Notes: a model not told the origin generated them from the sequence alone. 64,000 nucleotides of DNA from Ferrimonas sediminum (GCF_900100175.1 NZ_FNEM01000019.1:1-64000); one strand, 5' to 3'; counted from the stretch's first letter, positions 8,551 to 17,215 are shown. Program-made: numbers and translations.

Positions 8551-9249
8551 ATGAATAGCTTATCTCTCGTTCTGGCACTGGTGTTGCTGGCTACGACCGT
8601 GACCGTGACGTTGAGTCATCGTCATGTTCGGCGTCAGTGCCAGTCAGGAGCCGAAGAGCCCCCCTTTGGGATCATCACCGTGTCACCCTGGTGGCTGGCA
8701 TGGATGCTGATCTGTCTCATCCTCTCATCCTCACTGTTGTATGGGCAACTGGGGCGCTATGGGGACTGGAACAGCGGCGTGGTTCAGGATCGGGTCGATT
8801 ACCTGCTGCAAGCAGCCATAAATCAGAGCCGGATGGAGGCCGACACCCGGCCTCAGGACTCGGATGCCTTAATGCAACTGGCCGACAGCTACGCGTCCGG
8901 TGGCAAATATGACGACGCCGTAACGGTGATAGAACAGCTGATCTCCCTGGATGGGGAGAGTGCTCAACGGCTTGGCTTGAAAGCGAAGTACTTGTACTAC
9001 CGGGATAACAGGAAGCTCGGCAACGAAGCTTTGGCGGCGGTATCCAAGGCCCTGAAGCTGGACAACTCCGATGTGACCACCCGTGAGTTCATGGCCACCC
9101 AGGCCTACCGGAAGGGGGCGTATGGCACGGCCATTGAACATTGGCAGGTCATTCTCGATAGCGGCAATGGCGGAGCATATCGTCGCGCTATTGAGAGTGC
9201 CATTACTCGCGCCCAGGCCAAGCAATTAGCGGCCAGACAGCAGCCTTAG
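8551..9249 (+). CDS. CcmI/NrfG-like TPR cytochrome assembly protein, copy 1
   Basis: 232-residue protein with two transmembrane helices (about 2-20 and 46-64) and, after the LLYGQLGRYGDWN junction typical of CcmI, a TPR-type helical domain (about 80-225, including TREFMATQAYRKGAYGTAIEHWQ). CcmI and NrfG hold the C terminus of apocytochrome c for the heme lyase. Its place in the operon suggests it presents apo-SirA to the CcmF/CcmH-like lyase encoded on the other strand; E. coli NrfEFG gives the precedent. The ATG at 8551 is used; an in-frame TTG lies at 8542. Its N-terminal third is much less similar to copy 2 than the TPR part. Confidence 0.85.
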   Translation: MNSLSLVLALVLLATTVTVTLSHRHVRRQCQSGAEEPPFGIITVSPWWLAWMLICLILSSSLLYGQLGRYGDWNSGVVQDRVDYLLQAAINQSRMEADTRPQDSDALMQLADSYASGGKYDDAVTVIEQLISLDGESAQRLGLKAKYLYYRDNRKLGNEALAAVSKALKLDNSDVTTREFMATQAYRKGAYGTAIEHWQVILDSGNGGAYRRAIESAITRAQAKQLAARQQP

Positions 9250-9298
9250 CGACTGATTTGGACCGCGACCATAAAAACAGAGATGGTTGGAGGATGAT

Positions 9299-10009
9299 GT
9301 GAACGACATGATGTTACCGAGGCGACGCCTGCTTCAGGGCATGGGGCTCGGATCCGTGGCGGTTCTGGCGGGCGGGTGCGGTTCGACGGACCCGGGCGCC
9401 CAGGACGGCAAAGGACCCCACTATGTGATGCTGTTTGACCAGACCAAGTGTGTGGGATGCGGCCGCTGCAAAGAGGCGTGTAACCAGGCCAATAATCTGC
9501 CCGAAGGGGTGTCCAGGCTGACGTTGGAGCGCCAGAGTGATCGGGTGGCTGGGGCGGTGTGCCCCACCTGTGGTAAAACCGAGTGCAATTGCGACCGCAA
9601 GTACGTCCGTGTGTCTTGCCAGCAGTGCCAGAAAGCGCCCTGTGTGATGGTCTGTCCTACCGGGGCTGCCCATCGAGATGCCAAAACTGGCATTGTGACC
9701 ATGGACGCCGATAAGTGCGCCGGCTGCAAATACTGCATCGCGGCCTGTCCCTATCAGGCCCGGTTTATCAACCAGGATACTCAGGTCGCCGATAACTGCG
9801 ATTTTTGCCTGCACAGCAAACTGGCCAAAGGGGAGTTGCCTGCCTGTGTGTCGCAATGCAAATTCAAGGCTCTGGTGTTTGGCGATGCCAATGATCCGGA
9901 CTCCTACGTCAGCAAGCTACTGTCGGTAAAAAATACCAGCCGAATCAAGCCGCACCTCGGTACCGAACCGAGCCTGCACTATCTCGCCATTACCAAGCCA
10001 GAGGTTTAA
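9299..10009 (+). CDS. sirC: Tat-exported four-cluster ferredoxin SirC, copy 1
   Basis: 236-residue NrfC/DmsB-like electron carrier. The N terminus has a twin-arginine motif (LPRRRLLQG) followed by a possible weak lipobox (LAGGC, Ala at -3). Four cysteine groups fit four [4Fe-4S] clusters: CVGCGRCKEACN, CPTCGKTEC with CQQCQKAPCVMVCP, CAGCKYCIAACP, and CDFC with CVSQC. It carries electrons from SirD in the membrane to SirA. The GTG start at 9299 is favoured because GGAGG lies 5 nt upstream and the same GTG and site are conserved in copy 2. It ends 5 nt before sirD. Confidence 0.92.
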   Translation: MNDMMLPRRRLLQGMGLGSVAVLAGGCGSTDPGAQDGKGPHYVMLFDQTKCVGCGRCKEACNQANNLPEGVSRLTLERQSDRVAGAVCPTCGKTECNCDRKYVRVSCQQCQKAPCVMVCPTGAAHRDAKTGIVTMDADKCAGCKYCIAACPYQARFINQDTQVADNCDFCLHSKLAKGELPACVSQCKFKALVFGDANDPDSYVSKLLSVKNTSRIKPHLGTEPSLHYLAITKPEV

Positions 10010-10014
10010 CCATT

Positions 10015-10959
10015 ATGACTGCCATAGATTTTACTACCGGTCTTGGTGATGCCATTGCCTGGCCCTGGCCCATCGCGGTGTATCTGTTTTTCGCCGGCAT
10101 CTCCGGAGGTGCTCTGAGCATCGCCCTGTTGATCCGGTTGTTCCATAAGCAGACCACTAACACCCCGCTGCTCAAGGCGGCCTCGGCGGTGGCGTTTGTC
10201 ACCATCTGTCTCGGTATGCTGTGCCTGGTGCTTGACCTGACCAATCCACTGTTTTTCTGGAAGATACTGGTTTACTACAACCTGAACTCGGTGATGTCCC
10301 TCGGGGTCATTGTGCTGCTGTTCTACATTCCTGTGGCGGCGCTGCTGGCGGCGTTTGCCCTGCGGGATGAGCTGCTGGCCATCCCTCAGCTGGGCTGGCT
10401 CAAAGGGGTGCTCGATGGTTTGATGTTCACCCGGCGGCCGCTGGAGAAGCTGGCGTTGGTGCTGGCCATATCGGTGTGCGCCTATACCGGCTTTTTGATC
10501 TCAGCGCTGATTCGTTTTCCCATCATCAACACCTCGTTGTTGCCGGCGCTGTTTATCGTCTCCGGGCTGTCCGCCGGAGCGGCAATGGCCAAGATGACGG
10601 CGGTGACCTGGTTCAAGGAGCCGCTGCACAGTCGGGAGATGACGCTGCTGCACGGTGCCGAGTGGCCGATCATGGCGGTAGAAGGGATGTTCCTGTTTAT
10701 GCTGTTCAGTGGTCTGATTTTTGGTGATGCCACCAGCCAGGCGGCCATGAGCGCATTTTCACAGGGCGGCTGGTCCAGCTTGTTCTGGATTGGCGTGGTG
10801 GGACTGGGATTTGTGTTGCCTCTGCTGCTGAACTTTGCGTTTGGGCAGAGGTTTGCCGGTTCGTCCCGCGCCTTCTACCTCACCGGAGGCAGCGTGGTGT
10901 GCGGCATGATGTGCCTGCGTTTGTTCCTGCTGTACGCTGGCCAGATCTATTCCATTTAA
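10015..10959 (+). CDS. sirD: NrfD/PsrC-like quinol dehydrogenase SirD, copy 1
   Basis: 314-residue integral membrane protein with about eight hydrophobic helices, of the NrfD/PsrC family. It opens DFTTGLGDAIAWPWPIAVYL, a typical NrfD-type N terminus, and contains the glycine-rich AGISGGALSIALL helix. Members oxidise menaquinol and pass electrons to a periplasmic iron-sulfur partner, here SirC, whose gene ends 5 nt upstream. It is the last gene of module 1 and is followed by a strong terminator at 10999-11030. Confidence 0.92.
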   Translation: MTAIDFTTGLGDAIAWPWPIAVYLFFAGISGGALSIALLIRLFHKQTTNTPLLKAASAVAFVTICLGMLCLVLDLTNPLFFWKILVYYNLNSVMSLGVIVLLFYIPVAALLAAFALRDELLAIPQLGWLKGVLDGLMFTRRPLEKLALVLAISVCAYTGFLISALIRFPIINTSLLPALFIVSGLSAGAAMAKMTAVTWFKEPLHSREMTLLHGAEWPIMAVEGMFLFMLFSGLIFGDATSQAAMSAFSQGGWSSLFWIGVVGLGFVLPLLLNFAFGQRFAGSSRAFYLTGGSVVCGMMCLRLFLLYAGQIYSI

Positions 10960-10998
10960 GCGTCACCAACAGGAGTGTCAGGCTCCGCCGCGTGACCA

Positions 10999-11030
10999 CC
11001 GCGCTTCGCTTCGGGGAAGCGCGGTTTTTT
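10999..11030 (+). terminator. Rho-independent terminator of sir module 1
   Basis: Stem CCGCGCTTC / GGAAGCGCGG around a short loop, followed by TTTTTT, 40 nt after the sirD stop. It separates the two modules into distinct transcription units. Confidence 0.9.
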
Positions 11031-11384
11031 GTTGCAGTGACCGTGATCGCACAAATCTGAAATCTTCGAAGTGACCATGGCTATGCTCGGCTTTTTGATC
11101 TTTTTTGCCGGCAAAAGAGCGGCCAAAAGGTCTATTTAATCATCATTAAATGACTTTTATTTATTTTTATCCAGTTGAATTAATTGGTTTTATTTGGCTT
11201 TGTTTTTGACTGCAAGGTTTGAGTTCTAAAGCGAATGGTGACTGTGGTTAAGCTCCGGTTTCCTTCGGCCCTATTCTGGTCTTATAGCCTCGTTTCTTGA
11301 ATTGAATTGATTCGAAACCGATGCCGGCCTCAATAAGAACGGCTGCATCAGGCAAGGAACAATAACCTTTTGTAGGAGATAATG
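11031..11384 (+). promoter_or_regulatory. Leader region of sir module 2
   Basis: 354-bp gene-free, AT-rich stretch between the module 1 terminator and sirA copy 2. It shares CGTTTCTTG (11291), an AATAAG element (about 11332) and CCTTTTGTAGGAGATA with the copy 1 leader; the rest does not align by eye. It must hold the module 2 promoter because a terminator lies directly upstream. No confident -35/-10 or CRP/FNR site was found. Confidence 0.5.
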
Positions 11385-13406
11385 ATGAAAGGCTGGAAAT
11401 TGAAGGCGTCATTGGCCGCCTTGATCTGTGTTGGTGCGGCAGGCTCTGCCTCTGCATCCGATGCGGCTCAGAGTAGTCAAGGCTACAAACAATCGCCTCA
11501 GGCTCAGATGATCATGGGTAACCCCGATGGCACTGAGGAGAAGAAGGGCGTAAAGAGCCTGCACGACTACATTGTGCAGGAGAAAGAGCTGTGGGACTTC
11601 CTGTTTGAGAACCACCCGGTTTTCAAGACCTATGCTCCGGAAGGCCGTATGGTGGGCAAACCGCACATCTCGGATCGTGGTGAAGAGTATCTGCACACAG
11701 GTAACTCCGAGGATTACAGTGCCAAGAGCGGTCGCCCGATGGCGGTTCAGTATCGCTTGGGTGCCAAGTCGATTCTGGATTACCCCAATAAGTTTATCGG
11801 TCCTGAAAAGTGCGGCGAGTGTCACGGCGTTCAGTACGAGAAGTGGAAACGCTCCCGCCACGCCAAAGTGGTTCGCTTCCCTGATGAGATGGAAGAGGTC
11901 GGTGGCGATCTGAGTAAGGGGATGTTCGGCACCGATGTGACGATTCTGCCTGAGGGCATCACCGAAGACTCCATCTACGCGGTCATCGGTACTCCACGAA
12001 CCAAGTACGGCTTCATTGATGCCTGGCTGGTGCGCGGCTCCTACCACGTAAAAGATGGCCTGCTGAAAGACGGCACCGGTACCCTGCACGCCGGTGGTAA
12101 CCAGTTCTCTGTCAACTGGCTGACCTTCCTGACTCCAGAAAAGGCCCGTGAAATCAAGGAAGTGATTCCTGAGTTCCCGGCCACCATGGAGGAGTTTGGC
12201 GACTCCGGCTCCGACACCTGGGGGGTGAACTCCTATGGTGCCAAGAAGGATAAAGAGTTCCTGTTCCAACCGGCCTCCTCCTACTGTGAGATGTGCCACA
12301 CCTTTAAGTTCGACTTCCAGAACAAGCAGGAGTTTTTCGACGCCCTCGGCGATCCGAAGAAACTGCGTGAACACACCATCTCCAAAGGCATCTCCTGTGA
12401 AGAGTGTCACGGCGCCGGTGCCCACCTGGATGGCGGCGTCGGCGGCGGCATGCCATCCAACTGTGAACGTTGTCACCAGCGCTTCAACTACGTGGCTGAG
12501 ATGGCCGAAGGCCCGAATGCCAAGCCGGAAGATGCCTTCAGTGTGAAGATGAAGGGCTCCTGCCCATCCTGTGGTACCGAGGGTGGTCAGATGTTCAACT
12601 CCAAGCACTATGACAAAGGTATGCGTTGCTCCACCTGTCACGATCCTCATGAAGTGACCGACGGCAACTACCTGTCAGGCTTCACCAAGACCAAGATCAA
12701 GAAGGACTGCGCCGATTGTCACCAGGCCCAGGCTGAGTTCCACAAGTCTTCGGCGCCTCACAGCGACAACGACTGTACCTCTTGCCACATGCCAAACATG
12801 GGCAGTTGCGAGAAGTTCACCGCGATTCAGTTCAACGATCAGGCTGGTTTCGACAACGTCCGTGCTTCCCACATCTGGAACATCGAAGTCTCTCCGACCA
12901 AGAAGACCCTGAACCCGCCGGAAGGGCTGCCTCGCAAGGCGACCACCAAAGGCTGGACAGTCGCTCAGGACGAAGAGGGTTACTCCTACCTGGATCTAAT
13001 GTGGACCTGTGCCCGGACTTCGGCGCTGGATCTGACGGTGGTCAACGGCAAAGGCTGCCACAGCCAGTTCCAGTCTGAACTGGATGAAGGCTTGCACTTC
13101 GAAGATCAGCTTGAGATCTACGGTGAAGTGATGAAGTGGCAGGAGCCGGTTAAAGAGACTCACGCCAAGGTGGTGAAGCAGATCAGCCGTATTGATGAGC
13201 TGATGAATGTGACCCGCCTGTCGGTCTCTGACAAGGCCAAGGTGCTGATGATGGTTGATAAGGCCCGTGAGGCCGCCGCCAAGGTAGAGAAAGATGGCTC
13301 CTGGGGTGTCCATGGTCCGGCTCTGGCGAAACGCATGATGAGTGATGCCTGGATCTACGTTCAGGAAGCTCAGGCCATCATGGATGAAGCCGGTTACAAC
13401 CAGTAA
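11385..13406 (+). CDS. sirA: Octaheme dissimilatory sulfite reductase SirA/MccA, copy 2
   Basis: 673-residue paralogue of the first SirA with every heme motif kept at the same positions, including the CX15CH site ([19 protein letters not shown]542 to H559) and the extra cysteines C393/C396 and C475. By eye about nine residues in ten are identical, while many synonymous codon changes show the copies have been separate for some time. Differences cluster at residues about 160-226, between the first and second heme motifs. The second of two tandem ATGs is used, 6 nt after AGGAG. It is first gene of module 2, which also carries the nos genes. Confidence 0.95.
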   Translation: MKGWKLKASLAALICVGAAGSASASDAAQSSQGYKQSPQAQMIMGNPDGTEEKKGVKSLHDYIVQEKELWDFLFENHPVFKTYAPEGRMVGKPHISDRGEEYLHTGNSEDYSAKSGRPMAVQYRLGAKSILDYPNKFIGPEKCGECHGVQYEKWKRSRHAKVVRFPDEMEEVGGDLSKGMFGTDVTILPEGITEDSIYAVIGTPRTKYGFIDAWLVRGSYHVKDGLLKDGTGTLHAGGNQFSVNWLTFLTPEKAREIKEVIPEFPATMEEFGDSGSDTWGVNSYGAKKDKEFLFQPASSYCEMCHTFKFDFQNKQEFFDALGDPKKLREHTISKGISCEECHGAGAHLDGGVGGGMPSNCERCHQRFNYVAEMAEGPNAKPEDAFSVKMKGSCPSCGTEGGQMFNSKHYDKGMRCSTCHDPHEVTDGNYLSGFTKTKIKKDCADCHQAQAEFHKSSAPHSDNDCTSCHMPNMGSCEKFTAIQFNDQAGFDNVRASHIWNIEVSPTKKTLNPPEGLPRKATTKGWTVAQDEEGYSYLDLMWTCARTSALDLTVVNGKGCHSQFQSELDEGLHFEDQLEIYGEVMKWQEPVKETHAKVVKQISRIDELMNVTRLSVSDKAKVLMMVDKAREAAAKVEKDGSWGVHGPALAKRMMSDAWIYVQEAQAIMDEAGYNQ

Positions 13407-13415
13407 TACCGACGT

Positions 13416-13438
13416 GCCCCCGGCGTAATGCCGGGGGC
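13416..13438 (+). promoter_or_regulatory. Intercistronic stem-loop after sirA copy 2
   Basis: Perfect 9-bp stem GCCCCCGGC / GCCGGGGGC with loop GTAAT, 9 nt after the sirA stop and without a T-run. It sits in the same place as the copy 1 stem at 7179-7204, with a different loop and distal pairs, so pairing rather than sequence appears to be kept. Confidence 0.75.
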
Positions 13439-13455
13439 GAATTAAGGAACTGACT

Positions 13456-13878
13456 ATGCAACGACTCATGACTGCGGCGACTCTGGCTTTGGCTCTGCTG
13501 GCCCCGTCGACGCTGGCCGGTGGCGCCGATGAGATACGGCCTGCCGACGATTACCGGATGGAACTGAACTACATCAGCATGCAGGAAGCGGAACAGCTGG
13601 TCGGTAACAAAGAGGTGTACTTCTTTGATGTAAATACCCTTGAGCTGTGGGCCGAAGGCTTCATTCCCGGAGCGGTTCATTTCTTTACCGAAGATTGGAA
13701 GTCCCTGCTGCCAAAAGACAAAAACGCTCAGATGATTTTTTACTGTGCCAATCGTCTTTGCAATGCCAGTGAGATTGCGGCGTTTTCCGTGATGCAACTG
13801 GGTTACACCAACGTCAGACAGATGCCTGACGGCATCTATGGGTGGCGAATGTCAGGACGCCCGACCGAAAAGCCATAA
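13456..13878 (+). CDS. Periplasmic rhodanese-like protein, copy 2
   Basis: 140-residue paralogue of the protein at 7236, identical in length. Signal peptide to about residue 21 (TLAGGA); rhodanese fold with VYFFDVNTLELWAEGFIPGA and active loop FYCANRLCNAS unchanged between copies, which argues the two cysteines matter. AAGGA lies 7 nt before the ATG. Role in periplasmic sulfur or thiol chemistry around SirA is inferred from the operon only. Confidence 0.8.
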   Translation: MQRLMTAATLALALLAPSTLAGGADEIRPADDYRMELNYISMQEAEQLVGNKEVYFFDVNTLELWAEGFIPGAVHFFTEDWKSLLPKDKNAQMIFYCANRLCNASEIAAFSVMQLGYTNVRQMPDGIYGWRMSGRPTEKP

Positions 13879-13914
13879 CCCTGATCCTAACTCCCGAGTT
13901 CAAGAGAGAACGTG

Positions 13915-14694
13915 ATGAAAATGATTGCAAAACCAATGATGATTTCCCTGGCTGTGGCCGTTTGTTTCAGCGCCTCGGTTGTGGCCAAACAGGAGCAGAC
14001 GCTCAATGAAGAGTCCTACGCCATCGGCGCGTCATTGGGGAAATACCTCAATGGCCAAATCGTGACTCAGAAAGAGTTCGGTCTGGATGTGGAGCTGGAG
14101 CAGATCATTCAGGGGTTTACCGATGCGGTAAATGGCGACCTGAAGCTGGATAACGACGCTTTGGTGGACGTGCTCAATGCCCGGGCCAAAGTGCTAAATG
14201 AAGTGAAAAAGGAGCGCCGAGACGCTCTGGTGGCTGAGGTGGCGCAGGCCTCGGTGGATTACCTCGATGAAAATCGCGCCAAACAGGGAGTATCGGTGAC
14301 GGAGTCCGGCCTGCAGTACGAAGTGCTGGTGCAGGGTCAGGGTGACAAGCCGGCCCGCGAAGATGCGGTTACCGTGCACTACAAAGGCCAGCTGATCGAC
14401 GGCACGGTGTTTCAGGATACCCACGAAGCGGGCGAACCCAAACAGGTGGCGCTGATTAACTCCATCGCTGGCTGGGAAGAGGGATTGCAACTGATGCCCA
14501 TTGGTTCAACCTATCGCTTTACCATTCCGGCGGAACTCGCTTATGGCACCGAAGGCATGGGGGTGATTCCCGGCGGTGCGGCGGTGGTGTTTGAGATCGA
14601 GTTGATCGAGTCCAACAAGCCCGGCCAGGCCCATCAAGGCATGGGAATGGGTATGGGTAATGCCGGCATGTCTGGCATGTTCCATCAGAAATAA
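13915..14694 (+). CDS. FKBP-type prolyl isomerase with Met-rich tail, copy 2
   Basis: 259-residue paralogue of the FKBP protein at 7698: signal peptide, FkpA-like dimerisation helices (about 30-120), FKBP domain (about 125-230, AVTVHYKGQLIDGTVF, PAELAYG) and a shorter Met/Gly/His tail (about 241-259, with QGMGMGMGN and GMFHQK). The ATG at 13915 has AAGAGAGA 6 nt upstream; an in-frame GTG precedes it at 13912. The retention of a methionine-rich tail despite sequence change supports a function such as Cu(I) binding, which remains inferred. Confidence 0.85.
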   Translation: MKMIAKPMMISLAVAVCFSASVVAKQEQTLNEESYAIGASLGKYLNGQIVTQKEFGLDVELEQIIQGFTDAVNGDLKLDNDALVDVLNARAKVLNEVKKERRDALVAEVAQASVDYLDENRAKQGVSVTESGLQYEVLVQGQGDKPAREDAVTVHYKGQLIDGTVFQDTHEAGEPKQVALINSIAGWEEGLQLMPIGSTYRFTIPAELAYGTEGMGVIPGGAAVVFEIELIESNKPGQAHQGMGMGMGNAGMSGMFHQK

Positions 14695-14737
14695 TCCGAT
14701 TACGTCGATTCGAATCCGGGAAGGGCAGAGGACAGAT

Positions 14738-15451
14738 ATGATTAGCCTGGCTGTAGCAATGAGTGTGGTGCTGTTGGTGGTGACTTCCTTCATCATCGGC
14801 TATCACCTGCGGCTGACCGCACTGTTGCCCGCTATCGGCAACGCAAAGGCACCAACCGGTGTTGCCGGTGGCCCAGGCCGCGCTCCGATAATCAAGGGGA
14901 CTCCCCTTATTATGCTGACCTTTCTCATCTTCTCATCCCTGCTGTTGTATTGGCACCTGGGGCGCTATTCAGACTGGAATCGTGCTACTCCCCAGGTTCG
15001 GGTCGACTACCTGCTTCAGGCCGCCATCAATCAGAGCCGGCTGAGTGCCGAGCAACATCCTCAGGATCCTCAGGCTCAGTTGCGATTGGTGGAGGACTAT
15101 GCCGCCGGTGGAAAGTATGCCGAAGCGGTTAACGTACTGGAGTCGCTGCTGGCACAGTCCGGTGCCAGCGCCGGCTTGCTGGGGCTGAAGGCAAAATATC
15201 TGTATTACCGCGACGGACGCCAACTGACGCCGGAGGTGAAAAGCCTGACCCGAACGGCGCTGGAGCGGGATGACACCGAGTTTACGGCACGGGAGTTGCT
15301 GGCCAGCCATGCCTATCGCCAGGGTCAGTATGACCTGGCTATTGAGCATTGGCAGCGGCTGTTGCAAGGCGATGTCGGCCTGGCTCAGAGACGGGCCATC
15401 GGCAATGCCCTAACCCGTGCACAGGCAAAAATACTGACTGGTCAGCCCTGA
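14738..15451 (+). CDS. CcmI/NrfG-like TPR cytochrome assembly protein, copy 2
   Basis: 237-residue paralogue of the protein at 8551. Two transmembrane helices (about 1-22 and 52-70) lead to the LLYWHLGRYSDWN junction and a TPR domain (ARELLASHAYRQGQYDLAIEHWQRLL). The first 50 residues are hardly similar to copy 1, whereas the TPR part is clearly related. The ATG at 14738 follows an AGAGGA site. Expected to present apo-SirA copy 2 to the heme lyase. Confidence 0.85.
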   Translation: MISLAVAMSVVLLVVTSFIIGYHLRLTALLPAIGNAKAPTGVAGGPGRAPIIKGTPLIMLTFLIFSSLLLYWHLGRYSDWNRATPQVRVDYLLQAAINQSRLSAEQHPQDPQAQLRLVEDYAAGGKYAEAVNVLESLLAQSGASAGLLGLKAKYLYYRDGRQLTPEVKSLTRTALERDDTEFTARELLASHAYRQGQYDLAIEHWQRLLQGDVGLAQRRAIGNALTRAQAKILTGQP

Positions 15452-15508
15452 GCCTGGGGGCGGCGATGACGCAGCAGATAATAACGATAGAGATGGTTGG
15501 AGGATGAT

Positions 15509-16216
15509 GTGAAACACATCGATTTACCGAGACGGAACCTGCTTAAGGGCATGGGCGCCGGCTCTCTGGCTCTGGCGGCGGCGGGGTGTGGATCGACGGA
15601 TCCCACGGTGGCCGAGTCCGGAGCACATTATGTGATGTTGTTCGACCAGAGCAAGTGCGTGGGCTGTGGTCGCTGTAAAGAGGCCTGCAACAAGGCCAAT
15701 CACCTGCCGGAAGGGGTAGCGAGGCTGACCCTGGAGCGACAAAGCGATCGTGAGCCGGGAGCGGTGTGCCCCACCTGCGGCAAGACCGAATGTAATTGCC
15801 AGCGCAAATACGTACGGGTGTCGTGTCAGCAGTGCCAGAATGCGCCTTGCGTGATGGTCTGCCCCACAGGCGCCGCCTACCGCGACCCTAAGACCGGTAT
15901 TGTTACCATGGACGCCGACAAGTGTGCCGGCTGCAAATACTGCATCGCCGCCTGTCCTTACAAGGTGCGTTATATCAATGAGGAAACCGATGTTGCCGAT
16001 AACTGTGATTTCTGCCTTCACAGCAAGTTGGCCAAAGGTGAACTGCCTGGCTGTGTCTCGCAGTGCAAGTTCAAAGCCCTGGTGTTCGGTGATGCCAATG
16101 ATCCGGACTCCTACGTCAGTAAACTGCTGGCGGTGAAAAATACCAGTCGGATTAAGCCGCATCTCGGTACTGAGCCGAGCCTGCACTACATCGCCATTAC
16201 CAAGCCTGAGGTGTAA
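15509..16216 (+). CDS. sirC: Tat-exported four-cluster ferredoxin SirC, copy 2
   Basis: 235-residue paralogue of SirC at 9299 with all sixteen cluster cysteines retained. Twin-arginine signal LPRRNLLKG and a possible weak lipobox (LAAAGC). The GTG start at 15509 has GGAGG 5 nt upstream, exactly as in copy 1. Electron carrier between SirD copy 2, encoded 5 nt downstream, and SirA. Confidence 0.92.
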   Translation: MKHIDLPRRNLLKGMGAGSLALAAAGCGSTDPTVAESGAHYVMLFDQSKCVGCGRCKEACNKANHLPEGVARLTLERQSDREPGAVCPTCGKTECNCQRKYVRVSCQQCQNAPCVMVCPTGAAYRDPKTGIVTMDADKCAGCKYCIAACPYKVRYINEETDVADNCDFCLHSKLAKGELPGCVSQCKFKALVFGDANDPDSYVSKLLAVKNTSRIKPHLGTEPSLHYIAITKPEV

Positions 16217-16221
16217 TCATT

Positions 16222-17166
16222 ATGAATGGAATCGATTTTTCCACCGGGCTGACCCATGGCATCGCCTGGCCCTGGCCTATTGCCGTGTACCTGTTTTTTG
16301 CCGGTATCTCCGGTGGCGCCCTGAGCGTGGCTTTGCTGCTGCGTTTCTATAAACAGCAGCAGAGCAACACCCCATTGCTGAAGGCGGCCACCCTGGTGGC
16401 GTTTGCCACTATCTGCCTGGGGATGTTATGCCTGGTGCTGGATCTTACCAATCCACTGTTTTTCTGGAAGATTCTTGTTTACTACAACCTGAACTCGGTG
16501 ATGTCCCTCGGGGTGATCGTGTTGATGGTGTACATCCCTCTGGCCGCGGTTATGGCGGCCATTGCCCTGCGGGATGAGTTGGTGGCGATTGTGCCGCTGG
16601 CCTGGCTGGTTCCGTGGCTGGATCGTCTGCTGGCCTGGCGCCGGCCGATGGAGATGCTGGCGTTGGTGCTGGCTGTGGCGGTCTGTGCCTATACCGGCTT
16701 CCTGATCTCGGCCCTTATCAGCTTCCCTATCATCAACACCTCACTGTTGCCGGCGCTGTTTATCGTATCCGGTCTGTCTGCGGGAACAGCGATGGCCAAG
16801 ATGGTGGCGGTGACCTGGTTCAAAGAGCCGCTTCACAGCAGTGAGATGCAGCTGTTGCATGGCGCCGAGTGGCCGATCATGGCGGTGGAAGGGATGTTCC
16901 TGTTTATGCTCTTCAGCGGTTTGATTTTTGGTGATGCCACCAGTCAGGCCGCCACCGGGGCGTTCTCTCAGGGCGGTTGGTCCGGCCTGTTCTGGTTTGG
17001 TGTTGTAGGTCTCGGTTTTGTCCTGCCTTTGGTCGTGAATTTTGCATTCGGTCAACGATTTGCGCATTCCGCCAAGGCATTCTATCTGACAGGAGGCAGC
17101 GTGGTGAGTGGCATGATGTGCCTGCGTCTATTCCTGTTGTATGCCGGTCAGATCTACACCATCTGA
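16222..17166 (+). CDS. sirD: NrfD/PsrC-like quinol dehydrogenase SirD, copy 2
   Basis: 314-residue membrane protein, the same length as copy 1 and highly similar; most differences lie in the central loop region (about residues 105-150). About eight transmembrane helices. It oxidises menaquinol and reduces SirC. Unlike copy 1 it is followed not by a terminator but by a short stem-loop and nosL, so the nos genes are probably co-transcribed with module 2. Confidence 0.92.
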   Translation: MNGIDFSTGLTHGIAWPWPIAVYLFFAGISGGALSVALLLRFYKQQQSNTPLLKAATLVAFATICLGMLCLVLDLTNPLFFWKILVYYNLNSVMSLGVIVLMVYIPLAAVMAAIALRDELVAIVPLAWLVPWLDRLLAWRRPMEMLALVLAVAVCAYTGFLISALISFPIINTSLLPALFIVSGLSAGTAMAKMVAVTWFKEPLHSSEMQLLHGAEWPIMAVEGMFLFMLFSGLIFGDATSQAATGAFSQGGWSGLFWFGVVGLGFVLPLVVNFAFGQRFAHSAKAFYLTGGSVVSGMMCLRLFLLYAGQIYTI

Positions 17167-17178
17167 TTATCAAATAGT

Positions 17179-17195
17179 GGGGAGGTCTCCTCCCC
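17179..17195 (+). promoter_or_regulatory. Short stem-loop between sirD copy 2 and nosL
   Basis: Perfect 7-bp stem GGGGAGG / CCTCCCC with loop TCT and no T-run. It may be a processing or pausing site that sets nos gene expression below that of the sir genes. Confidence 0.4.
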
Positions 17196-17215
17196 CTGAC
17201 GTATTGAGAGTTGTT

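Noticed and set aside
10960..11384. Insertion sequence or transposon at the junction of the two sir modules
   Set aside because: No transposase fragment, terminal inverted repeats or target duplication could be seen; the junction holds only a terminator and an AT-rich leader.
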